From positions 211,241,741 to 211,305,740 of the forward strand of contig CM041465.1 in the NCBI GenBank assembly GCA_023213395.1: 64,000 nt of DNA. Direction: 5' to 3'. Position numbers and translations under genes: made by a program. The number at the start of each line of letters is the position of its first letter. Positions within the stretch are counted from its first letter, which is position 1. Shown here piece after piece: positions 33,812-46,559 of the stretch. This stretch comes from Cycas panzhihuaensis. Lineage: Eukaryota; Cycadophyta. A model generated the notes under the pieces. That model ran no database searches and had not been told where the DNA came from. It saw only the letters and a program-made list of their open reading frames with translations.

Positions 33812-36800
33812 ATGGATCTGCTGAAATTGAAACTGTTGTTTCTTCTATTCACCTTTGCAATTCCCTTTTCGTCCTCATCGCCTCCATCTCATCCGCATTC
33901 CCATCCCCACCTCAACAACGCTACCGATCAACACTCTCTTTTGCAATTCAAGGCCAAAATCTTTTACGACCCCCAAAATGTATTGCTCCACTGGAATCCC
34001 AATCGCACTGCATTTTGCAATTGGACCGGAGTTACTTGCAGCCCAAGGAGGGACAGGGTGGTGCTTCTCAACCTCGCAGATATGGCTCTCCAAGGTTATC
34101 TCTCTCCTTTCCTCGCCAATTTGTCATTTCTTCGTCAATTACGGCTTCGCAATAATAGTTTTTATGGAGATATTCCGCCAGAATTTGGGCACCTTCGTCG
34201 GTTGAGAAAGCTTTTCCTTTCGTATAACCCTCTGAGCGGACGCATTCCCTCTGAACTCGGCCTCCTCACCAATCTAGAGGTTCTTGCGTTGAGATCAAAT
34301 AGCCAGACAGGTACCATTCCCTCTTCCTTGGCCAACATCTCGTCCTTGACTCATTTGGAATTGGGTACAAACAATTTGTCCGGCGTCATCTCCCCTGCAT
34401 TCGGAACACTCGCCCACTTGAAAGTGTTCCACATAGTGCAAAGCCGAGTGTCAGGGAGCATTCCCTCTTCGTTGGCAAATATCTCCACTTTGATTGACTT
34501 GGATCTTCGTTCAAATCACCTCAGCGGTGTCATTCCTCCCCAATTCGGTCGTCTTACAAATCTCAACTCGCTTACCTTGTACCAAAACTACTTGGGAGGA
34601 TCAATTCCTTCTTCCCTATCCAACTGCACCTCTCTCAAAATTCTGTCTTTAGCACAAAACGATTTAGTTGGACGCATTCCATCGGAGTTGGGCTACAAAC
34701 TCCCCAACCTTCAACAAGTTTATCTGTGGACAAATCGGTTGAGTGGCAACATTCCAAACTCTTTTGGCAATTGTTCCCAACACACAATACTCGACCTATC
34801 CCAAAATCAGCTGAGCGGGATGGTGCCAATAGAGCTGGGTAAGTTGGCTCTCCTTCAATCGCTTCTTTTGTGGGGAAATCAACTTGTTAGTGGAAGCGGT
34901 ACCGAATGGCCCTTTCTTACACATCTCACCAATTGCTCCCTCTTACAACTGTTAGATTTGGACCAGAATCGACTGACTGGCGTTTTGCCTTCTGTTATAG
35001 GCCAGTTTTCTACCAAACTCTCCTCCCTAGGCTTAGGACACAACTTTATAGGAGGAACAATACCCCAGCAGATTGGCAATCTAACCAACTTGACATTCCT
35101 GGCTTTGGATCACAATCTCTTCAGCGGCAGCATTCCATCGGAATTCAAAAGACTCCAAAAGCTGGAAAGATTGGATTTGAGCGACAACAAATTAGAAGGG
35201 AGCATCCCGAGCGAGATGGGTGAACTGCAAAGCTTAGGACTCTTGTCACTTGAGGAAAACGTGCTCTCTGGACCAATTCCCCCTTCTCTTGGTCATCTCC
35301 AGCAACTCAGAAGGCTTTATCTTTCGAAAAACCAATTATCAGGAAACATACCTGCAGCTCTTGGCAACTGTTGGCGTCTGGAACTGCTCGACCTGTCCTA
35401 CAACAGACTTCATGGAAACATACCGCCAGAGGTTGCGGGTCTACAAAATCTACTGTTCTATTTCAACCTCTCAAGCAATTCCCTCCAAGGCTCCCTCCCC
35501 CCCGAGATTGGTAAAATGGTAATGACTCAAGCCATAGACATCTCTGCCAATCGGCTGTCTGAATTCATTCCAACCACACTTGGAAGCTGCGCAGCGTTAG
35601 AGTACCTGAATCTATCTCATAATGCCTTGCAAGGTCCAATTTCACTTTCACTCGGAAATATAAAAGGTCTCCGAGACATGGATCTCTCTTCCAACAAGCT
35701 GTGGGGTACAATACCAAAGTCTCTGGAGAAACTCCATATGCTTACGCACCTGAATTTCTCGTACAACAACCTCACTGGAGAAGTTCCAAAGGGAGGGAAT
35801 TTTGCAAATTTTAGTAATGCATCATTTATGGGAAATCCCAGACTCTGTGCACCATGGATACACTTGCCTGCCTGTCCCAATTCCACCCCTTTGAAACAAA
35901 CAGGGCATTCGTCTCTCAAAAGAGTAATACTACCAATTGCAAGCGTTGGTGTTTTTATTCTCTGCTGTTTACTCACAGGATTCTTTTGGAGCAGGAAGAG
36001 TCTACATCTCCCAAAAACCTTTGCATTAAAACGGGAGCTCCCTATTATTTCGTATCAACAAATTACCGAAGCGACTGACGGATTTAGCGTGGGCAACCTG
36101 CTTGGAGTCGGTAGTTTTGGATCAGTCTATAAAGGGATTTTAGGGGATGGCACAACGATTGCAGTCAAGGTTTTTAATTTGCAGGATGAAGAGCGCAATG
36201 GAAGTTTCAAAAAGGAATGCGAAGTATTGAGGAGAGTTCGTCACCGGAACCTTGTTAGAATTGTGACCTCGTGTTCCACCCTTAATTTCAGAGCGTTGGT
36301 CCTTCAATTCATGGCAAAGGGAAGCTTGGAAAAGAATCTGTATCCTGATGACACGAACGAAGGTGAGGATGGGAATGGTTGTTCATTGAACTTGCTCAAC
36401 CGATTGAACATTTCCATAGACGTAGCCCACGGCATGCAATACCTGCATCATGATTGCCATGTTCGAGTTCTGCATTGCGATCTAAAGCCGAGCAACGTGC
36501 TTTTAGATGACGACATGACAGCACACATTACCGATTTTGGCCTGACTCGAATTATTTGTCCCACCTCTGAGGATTCCTTCACTTCAACACTGCGAGGATC
36601 CATCGGGTACATCGCCCCAGGTTTGGTTTTTCGGTTCAAATCATCAAAATGCTATCTCTCTTTTTTCCCTCGTGTATTTCATAAGTAGAATGAAACTTTA
36701 AAGATGATGGCTTGAATACAGAGTACGGATTAGGACGAAGGGCTTCAACGAAGGGGGATGTTTACAGCTATGGCATTCTGTTATTGGAGATGCTGACCAG

Positions 36801-37185
36801 AAGAAGGCCCAGCAGTGACATGTTTGTAGGAGGACTGGACCTGCACAAGTGGGTGACCATGGCATTTCTTGAGAGATTGCTGGATGTTATCGACGGTAGC
36901 CTCCTGACAGACGTGAGTGAGGAAGGAATAGACGGGCATAACGTGCACAAATGTCTTAGGAAACTCATACTCGTGGGTTTGTTGTGCACAAAACAATCAC
37001 CTGAAGAAAGACCAAATATGAGAGATGTGGCGGGACTGTTGGAGAGTATCAGAGCAACATTTCTTGGAGTAACAAATAGAGGGGCTTTCAATTTACCGGC
37101 AGATATATCGTCCTTGTTAGATAGTAGAACTGTAAGACAGAACAATGGAGGAGCATCTGATAGCCAAACTTCCTCCACACAGTAG
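33812..37185 (+). CDS. LRR receptor-like serine/threonine kinase, subfamily XII type (non-RD)
   Basis: Two exons, 33812-36620 and 36722-37185, give 1090 residues. The chosen ATG is at 33812 because a hydrophobic signal peptide (LLFLLFTFAIPFSS) follows at once. An in-frame GTG four codons earlier is unlikely to be used. Order: signal peptide 1-25; LRR N-cap with LLQFKAKI and CNWTGVTC (to ~80); about 24 plant-type LRRs (84-660), with the WPFLTHLTNCS insertion typical of subfamily XII; transmembrane helix 705-727; kinase from 764. Kinase motifs are GVGSFGSVYKG (765-775), Lys786 in IAVKVF, HCDLKPSN (888-895), DFG (908-910) and APE (935-937). Cys precedes the catalytic Asp, so it is a non-RD kinase, like FLS2, EFR and Xa21, which sense microbial ligands at the plasma membrane. 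Closest in style to At2g24130-type proteins. The ligand is unknown. The frame is intact, so it is probably functional. Confidence 0.93.
36621..36721 (+). other. Intron of the receptor-kinase gene
   Basis: A 101-bp intron with CCCCAG|GTTTGG donor and AATACAG|AG acceptor. It interrupts the Glu codon of the APE motif after its first base. Removing it joins GYIAP to EYGLGRRAS in frame, exactly as the kinase family requires. Without splicing, exon 1 would end 22 codons into the intron. Confidence 0.93.
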
Positions 37186-37839
37186 TTCATGTGTAGGAAA
37201 CATCAAATCCATTTTCGCATACTGCTGCTGCGTGAAACAGAACTGGCACAATTATCTGCTGTTGTGATAATGTAAGATCCCGCTCTGTTTTATGTGATCT
37301 CACCCAGGAAATATCACAAGAAATTATCATCTATATTGGTTGATGCATCCACGCAATCCTTTTGGATCGGTATTTGTTACATCTAAGCGCATTAATTAGT
37401 TTATAAAACTAAGGCTATGCAGTTATATCTCTTAACAGACACCACAAAATAGTTATTCATCAGTCGACCGTAGGAGCAGCGAAAGTAGACTGCAATCGAC
37501 TGTGGGAGCAGGGGGCTGCATAGTTTTCAAAGTTTACAAAATGAACATGCTACAATAAGAAATATTAAATTTACTAACAATAACAACGAACGAGTGGCTG
37601 GAGAAGGCTAAAATAAAATAAAATTATAGGCATTGAGTTGAGCAATCTACGTTAGGGCTGTTCGACATTCCAGATGACTCTTGTGTACAACAAGAAGGTG
37701 AAGCAGTAGTAGAAATTGTAAGGGTTTCTATGGCCAAGTCTAATGCTTTTGTCAACTAGAAAATACCTTAAATATGATCTTACATAAATTATGATTACAA
37801 ATTTATGCTATGATCATTGTTTCAAAGTGTGCACCTTCT
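37186..37839. other. 3' flank of the receptor-kinase gene
   Basis: No further coding sequence. AATAAAATAAAAT near 37611-37624 is a possible but distant poly(A) signal. A short near-duplication (TCGACCGTAGGAGCAG and TCGACTGTGGGAGCAG) lies at 37462-37513. Confidence 0.4.
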
Positions 37840-38112
37840 AAATCTTTGTTGGGGTGAAATTTGGGATATTGTGCTCACAAATGATTCACTATATGCTTGG
37901 TAAGAGTGAACCCCTTGTAAATCCTTGTTGAGGTGAAATTGGGATATTGTGCTCATGAAAGATTCACTATATGCTTGGTAAGAGTGAACCACTTGTAAAT
38001 CTTTGTTGAGGTGAAATTTGGGATATTGTGCTCACGAAAGATTCACTATATGCTTGGTAAGAGTGAATCCCTAATCTCTCAATATGCTTGGTAAGAGTGA
38101 ACTCCTAATCCC
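37840..38112. repeat. Minisatellite, 78-79 bp period
   Basis: Units start with AAATC(T/C)TTGTTG at 37840, 37919 and 37997. Each contains GGGATATTGTGCTCA and CACTATATGCTTGGTAAGAG. A partial fourth copy of the second half follows at about 38078-38112. Units differ by only a few bases. Confidence 0.95.
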
Positions 38113-38829
38113 AACACATAAAGTCACATGAGTTGGAATTTACTTAGGAGGACTTCCACATTTTTTTAGCCGATCACTTAGATAAGAATCTCTCCTAAAA
38201 TACCACAAAATTACTCTCCTAAAAATAATCTTCACACATTATTGTCTCTATGATATTAATTACACCCTTTCACAATGAGGAATGTGGAGAGTGAAAGGTG
38301 TTATGATATGACAAGCAATCCATTTGCTCTCTAGAGGGCTTTGGCATTAGAAAAAGGGAAAAATATAAAAATAGCTTCTAAATGATAAGAGGATCGGCTT
38401 ATTACTCTTTTAGATTGTATACATTTTTTAAAGTATTTTATATAAGTTAAGAAATAAAATAGAATTAAACTTGAAATTAGAGTTTTTAAAATTATTCAAC
38501 CCCCAATGACATCTTCATGGGATTAATTTAAGATTTATATCACTTCATATTGTAATGCATATCTTCCTAGACTATTATTAATCACATATTAAATAATGCT
38601 CTATAGACAAACTAGAATGGTACAATTCTCTTAACCCAATTATATTATACTAGGTGGAATGGTTCTAATAACTATATGTTTTGTAATTATTGAACACCAT
38701 TTTAGAATTATATCTACATTAAATATTTTGTTATACAAAAAATTGACATTTATATTATGTTTTTGTGGTTTTCTCAATACATGAAATCTAATCAAGGATA
38801 ACATGGGCTTCTTTTGGTTTGACCATGAC
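38113..38829. other. AT-rich spacer, no gene recognised
   Basis: No domain or repeat recognised. Confidence 0.5.
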
Positions 38830-40080
38830 TCTTAAAATAATAATAGCCATTTATTTGTCCCCTCTTATAACAATGATTTGTTCAAGAGGTCTATCAATTC
38901 TTGATAATCCACAAAAGGATTAAAAATGTTGCCTAGCAAGTAATGCCTAAATTTTTGGAGGGCATGGATTATATCCAAACCTCCATTTGTTGTCATCATA
39001 TAATTATATGCAATTATAGTTAAGTTTTTATCTAGAAAGTATTCTAGATAGTTTACATTTTTACTTATAAACTAGGTTGTAATATATCCAATAACATTTA
39101 AGAATGCATCAACATAGACTTATTTTTTCCCTTTTTCTTGTCAATTAAAAATTTTCAAGGTTGTCATTTGGTTAATTTTAAGTTTTGATACATTGTACAT
39201 TGAACACCATTTGCTTATTTGTCCCCCATGTCAAGGGCATATCTTGACTTGAGAGTTTCTCCATTGGTAGTCAAAGTTGAGCATTGTCTTTAATAATTTT
39301 TCTATAATAACTTATCATCTATAACAATTCTTAATTTGTTTTAGAGTAATTGAAATTATGAACAATATAATCAATTTCACTTGTGCCATATTTGTTAGTA
39401 ACCCTTATTTTCCAAAAATGTGACTTAATAAAATTTGAAATGGTACCATAGATTTGTATATTAGAGGGTTAAGATATAATTTATGTATTTTTCACAATCT
39501 TTTGTAATGGCTCTTAGGTTTCTCAAACGATTATTCATTAAACTATATAGTGCCCAATCATAAAGTAAACCTTTCACCTTTGTATCAATTACCTTTTTAA
39601 ATATATATAACACGAATTTATGAAATGATGTTGGGGCATTCATCAATTAAAATGGCATTTTTCAGTAAGCATGTATTCCTCATACCATCAAATGTGTGTA
39701 TTTTTATTGATCTTTTGGGGATAATTTTAACCTAATTATAACCACTAAGACACTTGTAAAACATCCACTTTAGAATCAACGACTCTCAAAGGCATATTTA
39801 GTAAATGATGTTGAAAATAGGTCTTTCTTACTGATTTCGTTAATGGTCAAATATCAAAACAAATACATACTTTTCCAATTTTCTTTTCAAAGACCATCAG
39901 TAGTCTCATACACTAGTATTACCAACCTTGTAAATGCAATTTGATGGAAACATCTTATCTAACTCTATCTTTACTTGATCCTTAACCATAGGATTCTTCT
40001 AGGGAGGCCTTTGTCATACTAATTTTGCACCTTCCCCTAATTTTATCTTCTATACTCCAAACTTTAGTGGAATTCCTTGG
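38830..40080 (-). mobile_element. Ty3/gypsy RT-RNase H remnant
   Basis: Minus strand. A decayed RT start (VCICFDI and LTKSVRKTYF near 39870-39790) is followed by MNAPTSFHKFVLYIFKKVID and a lost catalytic box (LLYDWALYS, where F-x-DD is expected), then LRNLRAITKDCEKY (39646-39461). RNase H follows in pieces: ALQKFRHYLLGN and NPFVDYQELIDLLNKS (about 38990-38880). The DYQEL segment corresponds to the DHQAL motif of gypsy RNase H. Stops and frameshifts occur throughout. It is a different lineage from the Tat-like copies, since the motifs around NAP and FRHYLL differ. Confidence 0.75.
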
Positions 40081-40805
40081 CTTTGCAAGAGCCCACAAAT
40101 ATATTTGTTTCATGTGAATAATATTGAAGCCCTTTTGATAATGGTTGTATACTAATGTCCAAATATTGACCTTATAAATCTTGAGTTCTTCATAAATACC
40201 CAACTTGTCTTTTTTTTCTTATGAGTTGGAGTCTCATTATTTACTCTTTCGTCATATATTATGTTTGTGTACTTAAGCGCAAACTTCCTTACCTTTCAAG
40301 GTTCCTCACCATTGATTAAAGCTTCTATATCTTATACTTCATCTTGAGGCTTAAGCTTGGTCCTATCTTTAGACCAAGATTTGTTAGATTATAAGATAAA
40401 ATAGGTATATGATTTCTCTCCAAGTTTTTCGTTCTCGCCATAAATTGATCAATTGTTCCCACTCTCCAAATTTCAACTTTCCAAACCTTTATTTCCAAAT
40501 GATTATAGAAAATTCACTCTTCATCTTATTTGATTCTCTTTTACTTTTCTGATTCTCTACTTAGATTTTAATTCTCTTTATCATTGTAGTATTATAAATA
40601 ACTAGTCCAAAGGAAGTTTTAGCATGCTTTGCTTTTTTAGTTCATTTCTATAGAGTTTAATATATTTAATAGATTTTAACTTTTATTAAAAAATAGTAAT
40701 GATGATTTTAATTCATCACCAAATTATATTTAAAAATACTTTTGTAATAATATCTAAAGAGAAAATATAATCGTAGAAGCAATATATTAATAGAACTTTA
40801 TACTA

Positions 40806-41252
40806 TGCAAAGCACAAATAGCATAAACAAACTAAGTACACAACAAAGAACACTGGGAGATTTTAGTCTAAGTATAGATCTTTTATTAATCTAAGCAACA
40901 ACTAAAGAATTACATAGATGAAAAATTCCAACTCTTCTTATTGACTCATTAAAGACTCATCCAAACTTTTACATGTACCATTACATAATGATATATAGAC
41001 ACAACTTTACAAGATACTGCCTTGTAGTTTTACAATATAATGGACATAAGCCATGGGTCGAAAAAGGCCCCCATAAGACACCTAAAAAGTTTTCTCAGGA
41101 GCTTTCACCTGTAAACCCCTGCATGGGGGGTCATTGGCCCCTTAGACCCACCAGTCGAAGGCCCTACAATGGGCCTCTAGACCCCATAAAAGGGGATTAG
41201 ATGTAATGCTTATACCTATGTAACACTTGCAAAGTGTTCAACATATCCAACA
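40806..41252 (-). mobile_element. Possible solo LTR
   Basis: The block reads TG...CA. On the minus strand it starts TGTTGGATATGTTGAACAC, like many plant LTRs, and contains AATAAAAG as a candidate poly(A) signal near its end. Flanking pentamers (TACTA, ATATC) do not match, so target-site duplication is not supported and the ends are tentative. Confidence 0.35.
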
Positions 41253-42730
41253 ATATCTATAATGTCATCTCACTTCTATATGCCATATGCCAATATAAGG
41301 TTAGGCTTTTAAGTATTAACGGTACTAGTATTCTCCACTACTTCCTTTCCCAATTGCGTAAATCCCTGTAATACTTAATGCAACATTGTGTATGTTAAAT
41401 TGTTTTCTTCATAAAATGATATTTAATAAATTTCATAGATTTTGTATAACATTAGAAGTGACCTTATTAGTTATCTTATTGTATCTTTATTTTCTTCCTT
41501 CTTTAATCATGTTTCATAGAATTTCTCATCACTTTATCTTGAATTAGTATTATAAAGTTCTTCCCCACCACTTGATTAAGAATCTCCTTCCTCATATAAT
41601 ATAAATTATTCAATATCACTCACTTCATAGACCTTTTGAGCCATTTGGCTAACATAAGGGTGGTGCTTATGCTCCTCTCTTCCTTGTCTAATTTAATTTA
41701 GCATAAATAAAGCATTGCATATCCTTTAATTTCTTCATTACATCCTACTATATATTAGTAATTTAACTTAGAATAAGAATTATCTATAGACTCCCTTGAT
41801 ATAGCTGCAATTAGGGTTCGATTATCAATTTGTTCATATTCTACCTTTATTGAAGCCATAACCATTCTTATTTATTTATTTTTGCCATGTAATGTAAAGG
41901 TATGGGTTCTCTAATTTAAAATAGTTTTAATGGAATAAATCCATTATCATTAAAAGGTAGACTACAAGTATGCTCTTGCATCCATTTTGGTTATCACAAA
42001 ATACTATTTTATCCATAATCATCCCCATTGGGTTGATTGTCATATAATTAGCTAGTTTTAGAGAGAATATTAAGTATGTTAAATGCCAGTTCCTTATTTA
42101 ACTTCATGTTTCCTTAAGTAATGCATTAACCCTCTTAACCTTCATCCACGGAGTTATTATTTACCATGAGATCATCAATTAACATCTTATTTTATGCTCT
42201 TTAGTTTTAAAATCCTCCTCTCTTTTTTTGTCCCTTTTTTCAAACATTTAGGGCCTCCTTGTTATAAGAAAGTATATTTAAATACCCTAAACTTCACCAT
42301 TTAAACACCTTCATAAGGAGAACTATTAGTCCAAACTCTTTTATTAATTCTCATAACAATAACAATTTTTAACTCCTAAAGAGTTCTCTTAGGTGCCTTA
42401 CTTTTGATATTTTAATTTTCTTGAGTGTAGACTATAATTCTAGTTGTATTTCCTTATGGTTTCTAATACATTTTAAGGAAAAAATTTAATAATCTTTTAA
42501 TTTACAATAGTATTTTCTCTTATTTCCAAATCCATAGTTACTATCCTTCTTGTTGTTGCTAGTTCTTTGATGTGTTCAATAATAGTTTCCACTTCTACTA
42601 ATCATCAATTTTCTTCCATGAATTTGGAAGTTTTTTGTTTTAAATTTAATGGTTTGATTTTTGATATAATTCTTATGTAAACCATTATATTTATTTCCGC
42701 ATCTATAATTATTGTGATTATATTAGAAAA
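41253..42730. other. AT-rich DNA, no domain recognised
   Basis: Lies between an RT remnant and a zinc-knuckle remnant on the same (minus) strand, so it may be decayed retrotransposon interior. I cannot identify any motif. Confidence 0.4.
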
Positions 42731-42734
42731 TTTC

Positions 42735-43012
42735 ATTTTCTAGGGATGCTTTAGACAATATTGTCACTCATGATCTCCATGTCCACAATTTCTACAACAT
42801 TATTCTACATTAAGTAGACGACAATATTCCTTGTAATGGAATGATACTTTACATTTAAGTATTATCCATTGAAGATTTTTCTCTTCTAGTGCATGTCCTA
42901 AGTAGATATACACCCTAGGGAATTGCACGTTTGCTCCTTTTACAACCTCACCCACTACCTCTCTAGTGCTAACAATCTTCACTATTGAGAATAGCCAACT
43001 TACATTCTTCAC
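42735..43012 (-). mobile_element. Zinc-knuckle (gag or LINE ORF1-like) fragment
   Basis: Minus-strand frame MKNVSWLF...STREVVGEVVKG, then PRVYIYLGHALEEKN, then, after a stop, CRNCGHGDHE-x3-C. This fits C-x2-C-x4-H-x4-C if the stop in the last gap is ignored. A basic domain leading into a CCHC knuckle is typical of DUF4283-type ORF1 proteins of plant LINEs and of some gag proteins. The gypsy RT at 38830-40080 lies downstream on the same strand, so gag of that element is possible. Confidence 0.55.
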
Positions 43013-43519
43013 ATCACTTCATCATTTTTTGTCTCTCAGTAGATATTCTATCATTTGTATTCTTCAGTCACTTATATTTCCTCAACTTTAGTTGTTCCTA
43101 TTCTATTTTTAGCATTTTTACCATATTAGTTAACTCTGAGTTCATCTTTACTTTCATTGGAGCCATATGTTGAATTGCTCTTAATTCTCCATTTCACTTT
43201 GTAATTTATACATTTCTTACTCCACTCTTGGTTTCTTGGCACAAATTCTAGTGCCATATATCATTTTGTATATGAGTTTTAGTTACATATTCAATGAATG
43301 GAACTTAAAACTATGGCAATAACCATTACCAAATAATGCATGAACAGATCATCCACTCCATTTAACATTTTGGATATTGATTTGCAAATATGACGATGGT
43401 AATCTCAAGTTGATTCATCATGTATTTCCTTCATCCCACATAATAACTACTAAATGATTGTATAATGCCTTCTAAAATCTATCAAAAACTATTTCTACTA
43501 CTATTCCTAACTTATTTTT
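43013..43519. other. AT-rich spacer, no gene recognised
   Basis: The frame 42985-43173 (plus) is low-complexity (S/F/I-rich). Base composition changes abruptly near 43520, where copy 2 of the Tat-like element begins. Confidence 0.5.
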
Positions 43520-46500
43520 ATTGGCTATGGGATGCGTGTCTACGGATAGCTACCTAACTGAGTAGGAATGGTAAGAGCGGTCAATAGTACAATTGAGAAA
43601 AGACCTACAAGTAGGGCAAATATCACGCAGGGTACCCCGTGCGCCAGAGCGCGAGTTCATGACCTGCAAATGGAATCTAGCTACCTGGAAGTGGCTCCCC
43701 ACTTCAAACAAGAGGAGGAGAGGTGTAGGGTTAGCCTGGGTTGACCTAAGGAAAGGATCCTCCCACCCTTGGATGGCCAGAAGGGGAAGGAGAGAACCCT
43801 TTGAGGGTTTCCCTAAAGCAAAGGGAAACAAGAAAAGGTAGGCAAGTGGGGGGCCTACGGATGGGAGCACCTCGACACCAACCAAGCGTAATAAACCGAG
43901 AAGGAGCGCAAAGAAAATAACAATAAGGAAACGTCACGATGTGCGCAATCAGACTTAACTACGCTTGGCGGGTGGACGAAGCAAGAGGGAAGTTTGTATA
44001 ATAGGGGAAAAGGTGAAAGGGAAGGCTTCCTAGACCTTTTCCTATAGCGAATAAAATACAAGTGATAAAGTAAACAAAGTATAAACCAAGACAAATGTTG
44101 ATTTCCCTTTCTCTTTCCAATGAGCTAATTACTACTATGTAAAAGAACTCAAAAGGAAAATAAAAGTGGTGAAGTAGAGTGAGAGTGTGTACCCAGAATG
44201 AAAGCATGTCAAAATGGCGACGTTCCTAAGAGGCACCCGAAGTTGCTCTACAAGGCGCGGCGGACGTGAAGGGTTACGGTCGACCGGAATGTGGGGCTCC
44301 CTTACCTTCCCCGAAAATAGCACTAAAGTACCAAGAAAGGAAAGGAAAGGAATGAAATGCTAATAATAAATGAAATACGAAAGTAAAGCATAAATGGAAG
44401 CACTTACCGCCAAGGAAGAAAGAGGAACGGATCCTTTCGCCTTTCAAATACCGCAAGTAATGATAATATCCCCTTTCTCGAGAAAGGGTGCTAACATACA
44501 ATAGGTAGCCCTAACAATATATGTACATATGAAGTAAGTATAAACTTAAATACATGCATGTTAGTATTCAATATAATGATGATACACTATAGAGAAAAAC
44601 AACCAAAATAGATGGAGAGTAACCGGTAAGCCTTAGAGTAGCCCACCTCCCGCAAGGAACAACCCTACTCTCCCCCAAGAAGCCATAAGGCTGCGAGGGT
44701 AAGGCTGCGCAAGAGGGCTAGAAATAGAGGCAAAAGGGTTGGAAAGACCCCAAGAGGACCTACAGCAAGCCGGGGTGCTATGGGGAGTAAACTAGATTGC
44801 CGGAGACGGAGTTGGGCAAGGGACAAGTAGCCAGGGCTTATGTGAGTTGCCCGAATCAAGGTGCAAGCCCTCAAACCAAGCCGCAATAAGTGACAACACC
44901 GATTTCAAGGCTAAAATGGCCTAACAGACCCTTGTTTGATTGCCAAGAGTAGCACCAGGTAAAAGGGAAGGTTTGGGGGGCAAAGAGCCACTTGAGGAGC
45001 GTGGAAGGTGGTGCGAATCCACCCAGCCTCACCCAAACCCTATGCAACCCCTCTTGCTACTATCTTGAGCAAGAAACACAGAAAGGAGGCACTAATGGAA
45101 GAAATAAGACAGCCTAAAACAAAGGAAGAGTAACCTCCAAAGACCCAAGCAAAGAGAGCTAGAAGTGACAAGCAAAATAGGGCATAAATTGGACAAGAAA
45201 GTAGCTTAAACCAATGAATACCTCAGAAGGGGAAGGGAGGCTCTCGCCTCAGTTAAGAGCTACTGAAATAAGGCTGAGAAATCTGCCAAGGAGCTGTGGA
45301 ACAGCAGGTTTGGAACCCCTGCCAATGGAGTTGAAGGAAACACCTGCACTTTGAAGATGCTTGATGGCTGCCTGAGCAGGAAAACATTGAGATCCCTCCA
45401 AAGGGGCCCTCTCTAAGGTGTGTGAAGGGCTGGGAAGATGTCCTAGCCATACCAAAGGAGAGCTGGGCACTGGAGGAGAGGTGCAGTCTTATAGCAAAGA
45501 AGGGAGCAAAGAAGGAATAGTAGAGCACAGGGCAGTTTTCCTTGAGAAGCCTACAAAAATGAGCCAAAAGATCCTAAAAATGACTTAAAAAGACTTAAAT
45601 ACCCAAACCCAAATCCTAAAACGAGTGATTAGGGTGCAACCGGTGGTGAGTCAGTCATGAAACACGTGGCAGTTTCGTAATAAATACGAAATTTCCATGG
45701 CAGATTTTTTAAAAACAAACTTGAACAGTCGTCCGACGTAAATTCCACATACCATGGAATTTACTGGCATTCATGATATTTGCAAGTGATACGTGACTGG
45801 GGAGTCTAAATGTGGCCCAAATGTACGGCCTTGGGCGTGGGCCAATGAAAAAGAGGCTAATGGGGGGCTGAGACACCTACCCGAGGGCAAATAAGCCAAC
45901 AAACGAGTCTAGAAGAGCAAAAATAGGATTCAAACGATGTGGCAAGTCATCCAAACGATGATGAGTCATCACAGTGCAGAGGTAGTGCAAGCCAAATGGG
46001 TCTTGGAGTGAGTAGGGCGAATTTGGGAAGTGGAATAGCCAGCGGGATGCCACACTCGGCCGAATATGCCCTGCTATAGTCGTCATAGGCTGAATAAGTG
46101 TAGATGAAGATAAGATCATCTACAAGGTTACAACATGCAAACATGCAAGCATACACTCATCTCAAAAGAAAGCAATAATAAGGTGAGAAGCATACCTACA
46201 CTTACCGAGTTGATAACTCGTATCCATTCCCGAAGCTGGAAACATCGCCTCGCAACAGAGCCTTGTCGCCTAAGCTCGGTGCAATGGCGAGTCGGCAACA
46301 CAACTATCAGTAGTACATGTGTATATAGATATATAAATCAAAACCATAACAATAGGTAAGGGTGCTGGCGAGTGTCATGGCAGAATGCGTGGATATGAAA
46401 GTAGAGGTGTAGACAACATAGGGGCTACCTATGTGCCACTCGGAAACCAACCAGAAGAATAAGAAAGGCGAGGGGGCTGCCCCCACCACAAAAGGTGCAG
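43520..46500 (-). mobile_element. Probable 3' LTR of Tat-like copy 2
   Basis: Left outer end of the minus-strand copy 2. It shares words with 11051-13690 of copy 1 and with 19971-21420 (see those entries). GC content is clearly higher than in the DNA to its left. All frames are short, P/S/R-rich and on both strands, and none is supported. LTR length (about 3 kb) is an estimate, because the internal border with the RNase H segment was not found. Confidence 0.45.
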
Positions 46501-46559
46501 AGAGATGTGCATAATCAAGTAGAAGAGTAAACAAAGTTAGTAGTCATCATAGTTTAACC

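Noticed and set aside
33745-34205. Frames of 136 and 116 codons in the two other plus-strand phases at the start of the receptor kinase
   Set aside because: Overlap the signal peptide and first LRRs; they carry no domain and end early.
36768-37190. A 140-codon minus-strand frame opposite receptor-kinase exon 2
   Set aside because: It is the complement of a clearly coding kinase exon and has no signature of its own.
40806-41252. Target-site duplication for the solo LTR
   Set aside because: The flanking pentamers TACTA and ATATC differ, so I report only the LTR-like block.
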